Source: an uncultured Angelakisella sp. (GTDB lineage: Bacteria > Bacillota > Clostridia > Oscillospirales > Ruminococcaceae). From it: a DNA stretch of 15,454 bases. This document shows, one piece after another, positions 1-7,210 of this stretch. The stretch covers positions 1 through 15,454 of the forward strand of contig CAJUFK010000082.1 in assembly GCA_910585535.1 (NCBI GenBank), given 5' to 3'. The notes under the pieces were generated by a model that was given only the letters and a program-made list of their open reading frames with translations, was not told the DNA's origin and ran no database searches. Every line of letters begins with the position of its first letter. Within the stretch, counting starts at the first letter, position 1. The position numbers and the translations under genes are program-made.

Positions 1-14
1 CATCCCCTCCCTCT

Positions 15-60
15 TGTCAACACCTTTTTTCGGTTTTTTTTGAAAAGTTTTTGGAAACCC
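15..60 (-). promoter_or_regulatory. Upstream half of a strong minus-strand promoter (UP-like A-tracts and -35 box)
   Basis: Read on the minus strand, the -35 hexamer TTGACA lies at 20-15, directly preceded (positions 60-21) by runs of A and T resembling an UP element. A -10 box at the usual 17-nt spacing would fall just left of position 1, so it cannot be seen. An A-tract plus TTGACA is the usual look of rRNA and tRNA promoters in Firmicutes, so a stable-RNA operon or another highly expressed gene transcribed leftward off the window is the inference. Half a promoter is weak evidence on its own. Confidence 0.4.
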
Positions 61-286
61 GTTTTTTCCCTCCCCTCCGCCGCCCCCGCTGTATCTTCTT
101 GTGCTGCACCCCGTTCCCTCCTCCTCTATACTAGGGGGAGGATCCGAAAACTGTAGATTTCTGTCCAGCGGAGGAGATCGTGAGGCAAACTTTCTTTTCA
201 ATGCCAGGCTGGCTGCCGGCAAAAGCTCATCTTTCCTTATTATAAAGAGACCGGAAAATTTTCCGTGTAAAAAAACGGAATCCCCC
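61..286. other. Intergenic stretch without a supported gene
   Basis: No convincing coding sequence is seen in the first 338 bases. This part holds a pyrimidine-rich patch (61-125), a weak 7-bp hairpin with one G-U pair (arms 120-126 and 135-141), a 14-bp palindrome (252-265) and a six-pair hairpin (arms 261-266 and 275-280) just before the tRNA promoter. One 21-codon GTG reading frame at 180-245 has a GGAGG five bases upstream, but nothing else supports it. Confidence 0.6.
252..265. repeat. Perfect 14-bp palindrome upstream of the tRNA promoter
   Basis: CGGAAAATTTTCCG reads identically on both strands and ends 21 bp before the -35 box of the tRNA-Gln promoter. Perfect palindromes of this size can be dimeric protein sites. 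This one is AT-rich in the middle and could also act simply as an upstream AT-rich element. No regulator can be named. Confidence 0.5.
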
Positions 287-315
287 TTGACAAATAGGAT
301 TGCACAGGATATAAT
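287..315 (+). promoter_or_regulatory. Consensus sigma-A promoter for tRNA-Gln
   Basis: A -35 box TTGACA (287-292) and a -10 box TATAAT (310-315) are separated by exactly 17 bp, matching the housekeeping sigma consensus at all twelve positions. Transcription should begin around 321-323, leaving a leader of about 17 nt before the tRNA at 339. A perfect promoter fits a highly expressed stable RNA. Confidence 0.9.
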
Positions 316-338
316 AAATAAGCTGTTTTAAGAAATGG

Positions 339-412
339 TGCCCGATTGTGTAAAGGTAGCACGACAGACTCTGACTCTGTTTGTCTGGGTTCGAATCCTA
401 GTCGGGCAACCA
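339..412 (+). tRNA. tRNA-Gln (anticodon CUG)
   Basis: The cloverleaf folds completely. The acceptor stem is TGCCCGA (339-345) with TCGGGCA (402-408), followed by discriminator A409 and an encoded CCA (410-412). The D stem pairs GTG with CAC, the anticodon stem pairs ACAGA (364-368) with TCTGT (376-380), and the T stem pairs CTGGG with CCTAG around TTCGAAT. The seven-base anticodon loop CTCTGAC puts CTG at 371-373, which reads CAG glutamine codons. The first pair is the weak U1-A72 typical of bacterial tRNA-Gln and known as a recognition feature for GatCAB amidation in organisms lacking GlnRS. It has its own promoter and terminator, so it is a single-gene transcript. Confidence 0.96.
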
Positions 413-443
413 GCGGGGTAGGCCCCGCGGCCAACCCCTACCC

Positions 444-474
444 GCCCCCCTCAAAAGAGGGGGGCTTTCCCTTT
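444..474 (+). terminator. Intrinsic terminator of tRNA-Gln
   Basis: A nine-pair GC-rich stem (444-452 with 457-465) closes an AAAA loop and is followed by TTTCCCTTT. It lies 32 nt after the tRNA CCA end. A further six-pair hairpin (413-418 with 423-428, loop TAGG) sits immediately behind the CCA and may help to mark the 3' end for processing. Part of its right side, 416-422, could instead pair with 437-443. Confidence 0.8.
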
Positions 475-480
475 GTATAA

Positions 481-512
481 AATCCTGGTGACTGCCTGGA
501 GTCACAGGGATT
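481..512. repeat. Inverted repeat between the two terminators
   Basis: Positions 481-493 pair with 500-512 except for one mismatch (487/506) and one G-T pair (486/507), leaving a six-base loop. No T-run follows on the plus strand (CAAAAATC comes next), and on the minus strand the flank is TTATAC. It is therefore not a textbook terminator. It could reinforce transcription stop or protect a 3' end. Confidence 0.5.
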
Positions 513-522
513 CAAAAATCAT

Positions 523-561
523 AAAAAGACCTGAAGCCACAAAAATGCCTCCAGGTCTTTT
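523..561 (-). terminator. Intrinsic terminator of the MoxR-VWA operon
   Basis: On the minus strand, AAAAGACCTG (561-552) pairs with CAGGTCTTTT (533-524). The stem is extended inward by a G-U pair and two further pairs, and TTTTT then ATGATTTTT follows. It lies about 110 nt after the stop codon of the VWA gene. The G-U pair exists only in the minus-strand RNA, so the stem is stronger in that direction. Confidence 0.75.
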
Positions 562-594
562 GCCTTTCTCAAAACGGATGAGGAACCGCCTCCC

Positions 595-633
595 CTTTGG
601 GCTGGGCGGAAATCCCATTCCTTAAGCCCAAAG
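595..633. repeat. Hairpin just downstream of the VWA gene
   Basis: CTTTGGGCT (595-603) and AGCCCAAAG (625-633) are perfect 9-bp inverted arms. Between them GGG (604-606) can pair with CCC (614-616). No U-tract follows on the minus strand (GGGGAGG comes next). The hairpin starts 39 nt past the VWA stop codon and could shield the operon mRNA 3' end ahead of the real terminator. Confidence 0.5.
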
Positions 634-671
634 ATACCAAAGCGGCTCTGGGCCTCCAATTCAGGCGGACT

Positions 672-1805
672 TTACCCCCGAAGGGATTTTTCCAGCAATT
701 CCGGCAGCTTTTCCGGAGCGCAGGCGAAGCAGGGGATCCCCATGGAAGCCACCTTCTGGGCCATCTGCTCGTCGCAGTAGGGTTTGCCGCTTCCGGAAAT
801 AGCCAGAAGCACCGTCACCCGCACTCCGGATTGATGGAGTTCCCCCAGACGGCGCAGCAAGGCCGCCCGGTTGCCCCCTTCCTCCAGGTCGGTGATGAGG
901 AAAAACAGCGTTTTACGGGGATTTTCAATAAACTGTTCGCAGTAGGCCACCGACCGGTTGATGTCGGTACCGCCCCCCAGCTGGAAGCCATAGAGGAGAT
1001 CCACCGGGTCGTCGCATTTGTCGGTGAGATCTATGATGTTGGTGTCAAAGGCCACCACCCGGGTCCGCAGGCTGGCCATACTGGCCAGGATGCAGCTGAT
1101 AACCGAGGCGTAGATCACCGATTCCCCCATGGATCCACTCTGGTCGACGTCCAGAATCACCGTCCACTTGTTGGCGGCGGTGGTGCTGGTGCGGTCGAAG
1201 AAGTAAAACTTCTCCGGTACGATGGTCCCCAGGGCCGGGTCATAGTTTTTCAGATTTCGGGAGATGGTCAGCTTGTAATCCAGGGCCGATGCCGAGGGGA
1301 TGGGGGAGTGCTGCCGCCGGTTCACCGCCGCCGTAATCGCCCGGCGGATGTCCTGCTCCAGCATCCGGTTCAGCTCCTCCACAATCTTGCGGATAAAGGT
1401 TCGGACGCTTTCCTTGCTGCGCTTGGGGATCTGCTCCTTAAGGAGCATGATGGTGGAGGCCAGGCTGATGTCCGGCTCCAGGTTCTCCAGCAGTTCCGGC
1501 TCAAAGAGCAGCTGCTTGAGGCCGCACCGCTCCATGGCATCCCCCTGGATAACCTTTACCAGGTCCTTGTCAAAAAGGCTTCGGACATCCCCAAGCCACC
1601 GGCTGATCTGGGGGTTGGACGGGCCTTTTCCGGCCCCTCCTGAGCCAAAGCCCCCGGTTTCGGCCCGGTTGTAGATGGCCGCCAGGGCTTGGTCCATCAT
1701 GGCGTCCTCTTCCGAAAGGCCGCAGCCGCCCATTCCGGAGAGCCGGTCCCCGGCCTCTTCCCCCAGAATGAGACGCCACCGGCGGAGTCTTGCTTCGGTT
1801 TCCAT
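672..1805 (-). CDS. CoxE-like VWA (MIDAS) domain protein of the MoxR operon
   Basis: This 377-residue protein is the metal-binding partner expected for the MoxR ATPase encoded two genes upstream. MoxR-VWA pairs act as chaperone-like machines that insert metals or remodel client complexes. The VWA domain covers roughly residues 213-377 and has a complete MIDAS site: D221, S223 and S225 in DQSGSMGES, T280 in GGGTDIN, and D306 in ITDLEEGG. The N-terminal half is helical and carries the strings RWLGDVR (69-75) and LLFEPELLENLEPD (99-112), which I recognise from VWA proteins of SWIM/MoxR/DUF5682 operons in actinobacteria and others. Start: ATG at 1805 lies 7 nt after AAGGAGG (1819-1813). The longer in-frame start at 1832 would put this site inside the gene. 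It is the last gene of the operon, 13 nt after the DUF5682 stop. No signal peptide or membrane segment is visible. Confidence 0.9.
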   Translation of the reverse strand: METEARLRRWRLILGEEAGDRLSGMGGCGLSEEDAMMDQALAAIYNRAETGGFGSGGAGKGPSNPQISRWLGDVRSLFDKDLVKVIQGDAMERCGLKQLLFEPELLENLEPDISLASTIMLLKEQIPKRSKESVRTFIRKIVEELNRMLEQDIRRAITAAVNRRQHSPIPSASALDYKLTISRNLKNYDPALGTIVPEKFYFFDRTSTTAANKWTVILDVDQSGSMGESVIYASVISCILASMASLRTRVVAFDTNIIDLTDKCDDPVDLLYGFQLGGGTDINRSVAYCEQFIENPRKTLFFLITDLEEGGNRAALLRRLGELHQSGVRVTVLLAISGSGKPYCDEQMAQKVASMGIPCFACAPEKLPELLEKSLRG

Positions 1806-1818
1806 GCTGCCGCCTCCT

Positions 1819-4101
1819 TTACAGATCGTCAAAATCGAAGTCGTCCAGGCCCTCCAGCAGCTCTTGGGCCTCCTCGGAGAGGGTGGCGTTCACCGCTTCG
1901 CTGACCAGCTGGCGGTTCAGACCCCAGACCTCCCCCAGGTTCTCTCCAATGCTGTCCTTTTCCCGGGCGGTAAAGTCGGCGAAGGCCCGGCGGAGAAAGA
2001 CCAGGGCCCGCTTGAACTCCTCCTCGTCCAGGGTGTCCAGGTAGTCGGAAAGGCTCTGCCACAGGGAGAGCCGGGCGATAAGGGCATACCGGTTCCGGGC
2101 GGCCAGGCCCTGGAACCACCCCGCCCCCAATTCCGCAGGGGTGCCCTTGGAAAGGCGGCGGCTCACCTCCCGGGACAGGTCCTCCGCCGTCATGGCGCTC
2201 CGTTCCAGGAGGATGGCAGCGGCAAAGCCGGAAAGCCGGGGGTTCAGGTGATCCCACCGGGCAATCTCCCCCAGGGCTGTAATCCAGCTTTGGGGATCCA
2301 AAAAGTCGTGGGCCAGCTGAACGCTGTTCAGCCGCTCCATGGACTGGACCACCTGCCCGGCGGCGTTGTTGTCGCAGGTGCAGCACCCGGAAAGGATGAG
2401 GCAGCAACGCAGGTAGATCTGCTGCAAAATGGGGATCAGGGGGGCGGGGTCCAGCAGCCGGAGGCCGCCGTACCGCACCACCTGGGAAAGGCGCTGGGCG
2501 GTGATTGCCAGATCCTCCAGCGAGGCGGCGTCCACCGCCATCCCCTGGAGGGCCCGGGTGGCGTAATCCACCGCCCCCGGCATCCCGCAGGCAAAGGCAT
2601 CTTCCAGGACGCCGGCCAGGTCGGCAACCCCGGCGGCCTCCTCCACCCGCTCTTTCAGACGGAAGGAGACGGCCTGGGGGATGGTATCCCCCTTTAGAGC
2701 CGATTCCACCAGCTGGATCTCCGCCTCGGGGCTCCACCGGAGGAGCCACCGTTCCGCCCAGGTGGCGGTGTCCTGCTGGACCTGCTCCTGGACCCCAAAG
2801 GAGACCCCCAGCACCTCCAGACGGTGGAGGAAAAAGGACCGGTGGAGATCCAGGAAGGCAGCCTCCCGGCTTTTCACTGCCCGGTTCTCCCGGAGGTCCA
2901 GATCCAGCTCCTGCAGGGCCACGTCCCGGTACTTCTCCAGCTTCAGGGCTCGAAGCTGGCGGTAGAAGTCCTCCTGGATGCTGGTGCGGCTCACCCCCTC
3001 GGGGAGAGCGCCGATCCGGGTCCCGATTTCGGCAGAGGCCATCCCCTGGCTGACGGCGGCAAAGCTGCCCTCCCCCAGGCAGGTAACGGCGGCGTCCCGA
3101 AGGTCACGAAGGGCGGGGATGGCGGTGCCAGCCGGTCCCCGGAGGGCGGCCAGTTCCCCGGCCAGCCGGGTCCCTTCGATGACGCTGGCGGAGGAGGCGG
3201 GGTTCCCCGCCTTCCGTAGGTGCCGGGCCACCTGGGACAGGTAGCTCCGGGCGGCGTAGTCCGGCTCCCCCCGGAGGAATCCCTTCCAGAGCAGCTCGTA
3301 ATAGGCGGGGGCCCGGTTGCCGGCCCCGTAGCCGGAACGGCTGGAAAGGCGGTAGTAGGAATACGGCATCAGGGTAAAGCTCACCGCCGTTTGGGGCAGG
3401 GCGGCAAGTTCCTTTTTGGTCATAGGCGCAGCGGCTTTCAACCCCTCCACATGGTAGGCTCCGGTGACCACAACGACCTCCCCGGGACCGTACCCCTGGG
3501 CCAGGGCCTCCTGGATCTTGGCCCGCATATGGGCTTCCCGCCAACGGTTCCAGGAGGCCCCGTCAGGGGCGGCGTCCTCTCCGGCGGTCTCCCGGAGGCT
3601 GGCCCCGAACCGGGACGCCCCCTGGTAGTAGGCGTCGGGGGCGGCGGTATGCTCCAGGATCCGCTCCCAAAAGGTTTCGTGGCCGTCCTCCCCGGCGGCC
3701 TTGTCCAGGGCCCGGTAGGGGTCGAAGGGGGCGGCTTCCGGGGTGTTTTCGGCCTCTGCTTCCTCCCGGCCGTCCTCCCCCCGGGCCAGGAAAGCCCCGG
3801 AGGGCAGGTCGATGAAGCGGCAGTCCGCGCCGTTTTGTTTTGCCCAGCGGATGGCCTGGTATTCGGGGGAGTATTCAGCCAGGGGATAGAGGATGGAGCG
3901 CACCGGGGCCTCCTGGGTGTAGGCCAGGACCGCCACCGGGGGCACCGTCTCGGGGCGGACCAGATCGTCTGTCACCGGGGAAAGGTCACAGGGACCCTCG
4001 ATAAGGACCAGGCGGGGGCGGACTTCCTCCAGCTTTTGCAGAAGGTGCCAGGCCCCGGCGGGGGAAAGGTGGCGGATTCCAAAAATCAGGGGCAGTTCCA
4101 T
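1819..4101 (-). CDS. DUF5682 family protein with TraB/TIKI-like motifs
   Basis: The protein has 760 residues. The N-terminal region (about 1-250) has the spaced motifs FGIRHLSP (H11), LVLIEGP (E35), YSPEYQAIRWA (78-87), FIDLP (96-100) and GEVVVVTGAYHVEGL with H217, preceded by a WREAHMRAKI helix. This order (Gly-x-x-His near the start, Glu about 24 residues later, and a late Gly-x-x-His-x-x-Gly strand) resembles the TraB/TIKI/ChaN-like superfamily, some members of which are metalloproteases. That link is my inference. The conserved-looking string SSRSGYGAGNRAPAYYELLW follows at 253-272. The remaining 450 residues are helical, with a cysteine cluster (566, 567, 573, 574, 576) and a very acidic C-terminus (EGLDDFDFDDL). 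Start: ATG 4101 is 9 nt after AGGAGG, and a GTG at 4122 would overlap that site. It begins 24 nt after the MoxR stop. The biochemical role is unknown; it may be the client or effector of the MoxR-VWA pair. Confidence 0.85.
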   Translation of the reverse strand: MELPLIFGIRHLSPAGAWHLLQKLEEVRPRLVLIEGPCDLSPVTDDLVRPETVPPVAVLAYTQEAPVRSILYPLAEYSPEYQAIRWAKQNGADCRFIDLPSGAFLARGEDGREEAEAENTPEAAPFDPYRALDKAAGEDGHETFWERILEHTAAPDAYYQGASRFGASLRETAGEDAAPDGASWNRWREAHMRAKIQEALAQGYGPGEVVVVTGAYHVEGLKAAAPMTKKELAALPQTAVSFTLMPYSYYRLSSRSGYGAGNRAPAYYELLWKGFLRGEPDYAARSYLSQVARHLRKAGNPASSASVIEGTRLAGELAALRGPAGTAIPALRDLRDAAVTCLGEGSFAAVSQGMASAEIGTRIGALPEGVSRTSIQEDFYRQLRALKLEKYRDVALQELDLDLRENRAVKSREAAFLDLHRSFFLHRLEVLGVSFGVQEQVQQDTATWAERWLLRWSPEAEIQLVESALKGDTIPQAVSFRLKERVEEAAGVADLAGVLEDAFACGMPGAVDYATRALQGMAVDAASLEDLAITAQRLSQVVRYGGLRLLDPAPLIPILQQIYLRCCLILSGCCTCDNNAAGQVVQSMERLNSVQLAHDFLDPQSWITALGEIARWDHLNPRLSGFAAAILLERSAMTAEDLSREVSRRLSKGTPAELGAGWFQGLAARNRYALIARLSLWQSLSDYLDTLDEEEFKRALVFLRRAFADFTAREKDSIGENLGEVWGLNRQLVSEAVNATLSEEAQELLEGLDDFDFDDL

Positions 4102-4110
4102 GGGGCGGGG

Positions 4111-4116
4111 CCTCCT
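4111..4116 (-). promoter_or_regulatory. Ribosome binding site deciding the DUF5682 start
   Basis: AGGAGG at 4116-4111 lies 9 nt before ATG 4101. It overlaps the second and third codons of the longer reading frame that begins with GTG at 4122, so the shorter start is chosen. Confidence 0.8.
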
Positions 4117-4125
4117 TTCCACCCA

Positions 4126-5214
4126 TCAAAGCAGTTCCTGGCACTCTTTGTAGAGTCCCAGCCAGCGGCTCCCCCGCTTCTTCATCACGTTTTGGAGATA
4201 TTCCTTCCAGGCCAGCTTATCCTTTTCCTCGTCCTTGATCACCGCCCCGGCAAGGCCGGCGGCAAGGTCCCGGTCGGTGACCGCCCCGCTGCCGAAGCTC
4301 CCCGCCAGGGCCATGGAGTTGGCCAAAAGGGAGATGGCCTCGGCGGTGGAGAGGACCCCGGAGGTGCCCTTCAGCTTTTGGGCGCCGTCCAGGGTCTGGC
4401 CCTGGCGCAGCTCCCGGAAGATGGTGCAGACCTTTTCCACCACCTCTTCGGCGGGAAGCTGGGCCGCCAGATCCAGTCCGGCGGAAAGCTGTTCCACCCG
4501 GGAACGGACAATCTCCATCTCCTCCTCCAGGGTCTCCGGGGAGGGGAGGACCACGATGTTAAAGCGCCGCTTCAGGGCGGCGGACATCTCGTTGACCCCC
4601 TTGTCCCGGGTGTTGGCGGTGGCGATGATGGAGAAGCCCTTCTGGGCCGGGACCTCCAGCCCCAGCTCCGGGACCGAGATCCGCTTTTCCGACAGAATGG
4701 AGATCAGGGCGTCCTGGACCTCGCTGGCGCACCGGGAGATCTCCTCCACCCGGGCGACAGCCCCCTCTTCCATCGCCCGGTAGACGGGGCTTTTCAGCAT
4801 GGCGGCGGGAGAGGGTCCCTGGGCGATGAGCATGGCGTAGTTCCAGGAGTAGCGGATCTGCTCCTCGGTGGTCCCCGCCGTCCCCTGGATAACCCGGGTG
4901 GAATCCCCGTTGATGGCGGCGGTGAGATGCTCGGACAGCCAGCTTTTGGCCGTTCCCGGCTCCCCGATGAGGAGGAGGGCCCGGTCTGTCACCAGGGTGG
5001 AAATGGCGATCTCCACCAGCCGCTGGTGGCCGATGTACTTGGGGGTGATAACGGTATCCCCCGCTTTGCCCCCGCAGATGTAGGTAAGGACCGACCGGGG
5101 GGACATCCGCCACCCGGCGGGGACGGGGTACTGTTCGGCGGCGATCAGGGCGTCCAGTTCCTTTTGGAACAGCTCCTCGGCAGGGAGGCGCTGGACTTTG
5201 GTTTTTTCAGACAT
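4126..5214 (-). CDS. MoxR-type AAA+ ATPase
   Basis: This 362-residue cytosolic ATPase is the motor of the cassette. MoxR proteins form hexamers that work with a VWA protein to remodel or activate partner complexes. Walker A is GEPGTAKS (84-91). The Walker B region reads VARVEEISR (153-161), with Glu-Glu where the usual form is Asp-Glu. I recall the same ARVEE string in the ATPases of SWIM/DUF5682 operons, so it looks like a subfamily trait rather than damage. Sensor 1 is N201 in ATANTRDKG, and the arginine-finger region is ALKRRFN (213-219). The C-terminal lid is helical. Start: ATG 5214 follows AAGGAG (5230-5225) by 10 nt. The in-frame extension back to 5274 runs into the preceding gene and is rejected. 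It lies 44 nt after the upstream gene and 24 nt before the DUF5682 gene. Confidence 0.93.
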   Translation of the reverse strand: MSEKTKVQRLPAEELFQKELDALIAAEQYPVPAGWRMSPRSVLTYICGGKAGDTVITPKYIGHQRLVEIAISTLVTDRALLLIGEPGTAKSWLSEHLTAAINGDSTRVIQGTAGTTEEQIRYSWNYAMLIAQGPSPAAMLKSPVYRAMEEGAVARVEEISRCASEVQDALISILSEKRISVPELGLEVPAQKGFSIIATANTRDKGVNEMSAALKRRFNIVVLPSPETLEEEMEIVRSRVEQLSAGLDLAAQLPAEEVVEKVCTIFRELRQGQTLDGAQKLKGTSGVLSTAEAISLLANSMALAGSFGSGAVTDRDLAAGLAGAVIKDEEKDKLAWKEYLQNVMKKRGSRWLGLYKECQELL

Positions 5215-5258
5215 GGCGGTAATGCTCCTTTTCGGTTGGTGTGTTCGGTGGGCGGGGC

Positions 5259-7202
5259 TTATTTCCCCCACCATTCCTCCAGCTGCCGCTCAATGGTCTT
5301 GTCCGGCCAGCCGCTGTACTTGCCCATGGTCCAGATGGCGTGGAGTTCATCCGCTTTTTCCGAGTCGGGGATGGGGAACCTCTTCAGAATGTTGCAGACC
5401 TCCCAATAGCTTACCGCCCGGACGGCGTGCTTGATGTAGCTTTGGATGAGCCCCTTCCACTGGGTCCAGCCGCAGGCCTGCAAAGCCTCAAAGGCGGAGA
5501 CGAAGGGCATATCCAGGGAGCCCATCTTGACCTGGCGGCTGTAATACTCCCCGATCTTCCGGCAGAGGTCCGGGGCGCCGGGGTCGATGAAGTATTGCAG
5601 CTTCTGGTCCATCTGCTCCCGGATCATCAGGTCGATCCACCACCCGTCCAGGGGAGCGGCCACAGGGGTGTAGTAGAGGTCCACCCAAAAAGCCTTTACC
5701 AGCCCGGCGGGATCGTTGTTCAGCCGGCGGTAGGCGGGGCGTACAATGTCCATCCCCCGGCGCATATACTCGGGGAGGGCGCCCCCCGGCCCGGCCAGCT
5801 GGTCCAGAACCAGGTTCATTAGCAGCTTCTGCTCCTCTTTGCCGGTAAGCCGCTGCAGCAGCCCCGGGGAAAGGAGCTTCTTCCCCACCGCCGCCGCTTC
5901 CTCGGTGCCCTTGGTCAGCAGGGCGGCGGAGACCACCGGGGCGGCCCACAGTCCGCCGTACTGCTCGTACAGCTCCTCCGCCAGGGCGCAGAGCCCCGGG
6001 TCCGGCTCCCATTGCATGGTCTGGTTCAGCACCTCCACCAGGGCGACGGAAAAGGGGTGCTTCTTGCCGCCGGGCCGCTGGAAGAACATCTGCTCGTTTA
6101 CCGATTTCCCCTCGTCGTTTGTCCAGACCCGCATCCCGTCCAGGGCGGTCCCCAGGGCCGCCCCCTTGCGGTAGGCGTCACAGATCGCAGGCCCGGTTTT
6201 GCCCACCAGGGCGTACAGCAGGTTGGCCAGCCGTGTCTCCTTTTCCTTGTACCAGGGCCGGTCCAAGGGGGCGGGGGCTTCTTCCAGCTCCTGCTCCAGC
6301 AGCTCCGCCGTCAAAGCGGTGGCGGCGGGGGAATTGGAGGCCATGAAGTATTTTGTGTTCTCGACAAAGTCCTTCTCCAGCTTCTCCCGCCAGAAGGGCA
6401 GGGCGGCGGGGTTTTGGATCCGGGCCAGGGTCCAGCGGACGGCCTCCTTGTTGTCCCCCTTTTCCTTCTTCTCCATCTCCAGCAGGAGGGGCAGGTTTTC
6501 CGGACAGTGGCGCAGGGCGTAGATCAGCAGCACCCGCACCTGCTTCTTGGCCCCCTCCAGCTGGGCGATGTACCAGTCGTTGACCGTTCCCCCGGCCACG
6601 GCGTCGATGACCTGGACCCTGCGGGCCATATCCTTTTTCCCCGCCGGGTCGAAGCCCTCCATAAGGCTGGGCAGGATGCTTTCGTCCTCCTGGCAGAGCC
6701 ACCGGCCTGCGTTGTCGGCAAGTTCGGCGTAGCCGGCCCCCAGGGCCTTGACCATGGCGTCCCGGACCCGGTAGTCGGAGAACAACTCCGGGTGGTCGCC
6801 GTGGGTGCTGATGACCGTCTCGTAGTGGCCGCTGCCCTTGGTGGTCAGGGCCTCCACCAGGGGGGCCACCACCGAGTAGGGGGCGTTGGTCAGGGCCTTG
6901 CCCCCGGCCCGCCCCGGCAGGGGTTCCAGATCCCCGGGTACGGCCACCGCCCCCTGGGTGCAGAGCACCGCGTCGCAAAGGGTGATGGCCTCCAGCAGGG
7001 CCCCGGCCCTGTCCTGGCAGTCGGGGGCCAGAACGGAACGGGCAAGCTGCCCCAGCTTGGCAAAGACCGGGGCGGCCTTTTCCAGCGGCGCCAGCCCCTC
7101 CAGGGCCCGGCTGAGACGGAAGTCCTCCGTCGCCAGGGCGGCCCCGGCGATGGCTCCTGCCCGGAGCCGTTCCCGCAGTTCATACAAAGGCGTCAGATCC
7201 AT
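5259..7202 (-). CDS. Large helical repeat-like protein in the DUF5691 position
   Basis: The product has 647 residues and is predicted cytosolic, with no signal peptide or membrane segment. It is almost wholly alpha-helical by composition, with recurring amphipathic helix pairs, for example around VRVLLIYALRHCPENLPLLL, which suggests HEAT/ARM-like repeats and a scaffold role. No catalytic motif is evident. In the comparable actinobacterial operons the gene between the SWIM and MoxR genes encodes a DUF5691 protein. Position and helical character agree, but I cannot confirm homology by eye. Start: ATG 7202 lies 8 nt after GGGGGG (7216-7211); the GTG at 7208 would leave only 2 nt and is rejected. 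It begins 17 nt after the SWIM gene stop. It probably bridges client and ATPase, but this is a guess. Confidence 0.8.
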   Translation of the reverse strand: MDLTPLYELRERLRAGAIAGAALATEDFRLSRALEGLAPLEKAAPVFAKLGQLARSVLAPDCQDRAGALLEAITLCDAVLCTQGAVAVPGDLEPLPGRAGGKALTNAPYSVVAPLVEALTTKGSGHYETVISTHGDHPELFSDYRVRDAMVKALGAGYAELADNAGRWLCQEDESILPSLMEGFDPAGKKDMARRVQVIDAVAGGTVNDWYIAQLEGAKKQVRVLLIYALRHCPENLPLLLEMEKKEKGDNKEAVRWTLARIQNPAALPFWREKLEKDFVENTKYFMASNSPAATALTAELLEQELEEAPAPLDRPWYKEKETRLANLLYALVGKTGPAICDAYRKGAALGTALDGMRVWTNDEGKSVNEQMFFQRPGGKKHPFSVALVEVLNQTMQWEPDPGLCALAEELYEQYGGLWAAPVVSAALLTKGTEEAAAVGKKLLSPGLLQRLTGKEEQKLLMNLVLDQLAGPGGALPEYMRRGMDIVRPAYRRLNNDPAGLVKAFWVDLYYTPVAAPLDGWWIDLMIREQMDQKLQYFIDPGAPDLCRKIGEYYSRQVKMGSLDMPFVSAFEALQACGWTQWKGLIQSYIKHAVRAVSYWEVCNILKRFPIPDSEKADELHAIWTMGKYSGWPDKTIERQLEEWWGK

Positions 7203-7210
7203 TTTCACAA

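Noticed and set aside
180..245. A 21-codon GTG reading frame with GGAGG five bases upstream
   Set aside because: It is very short, its composition is unremarkable, no promoter is obvious in front of it, and it could easily arise by chance.
101..434. Reading frames 101-331 (plus) and 240-434 (minus) around the tRNA
   Set aside because: One runs through the tRNA promoter, and the other runs antisense through the tRNA gene. Neither has a credible start signal or protein-like composition.
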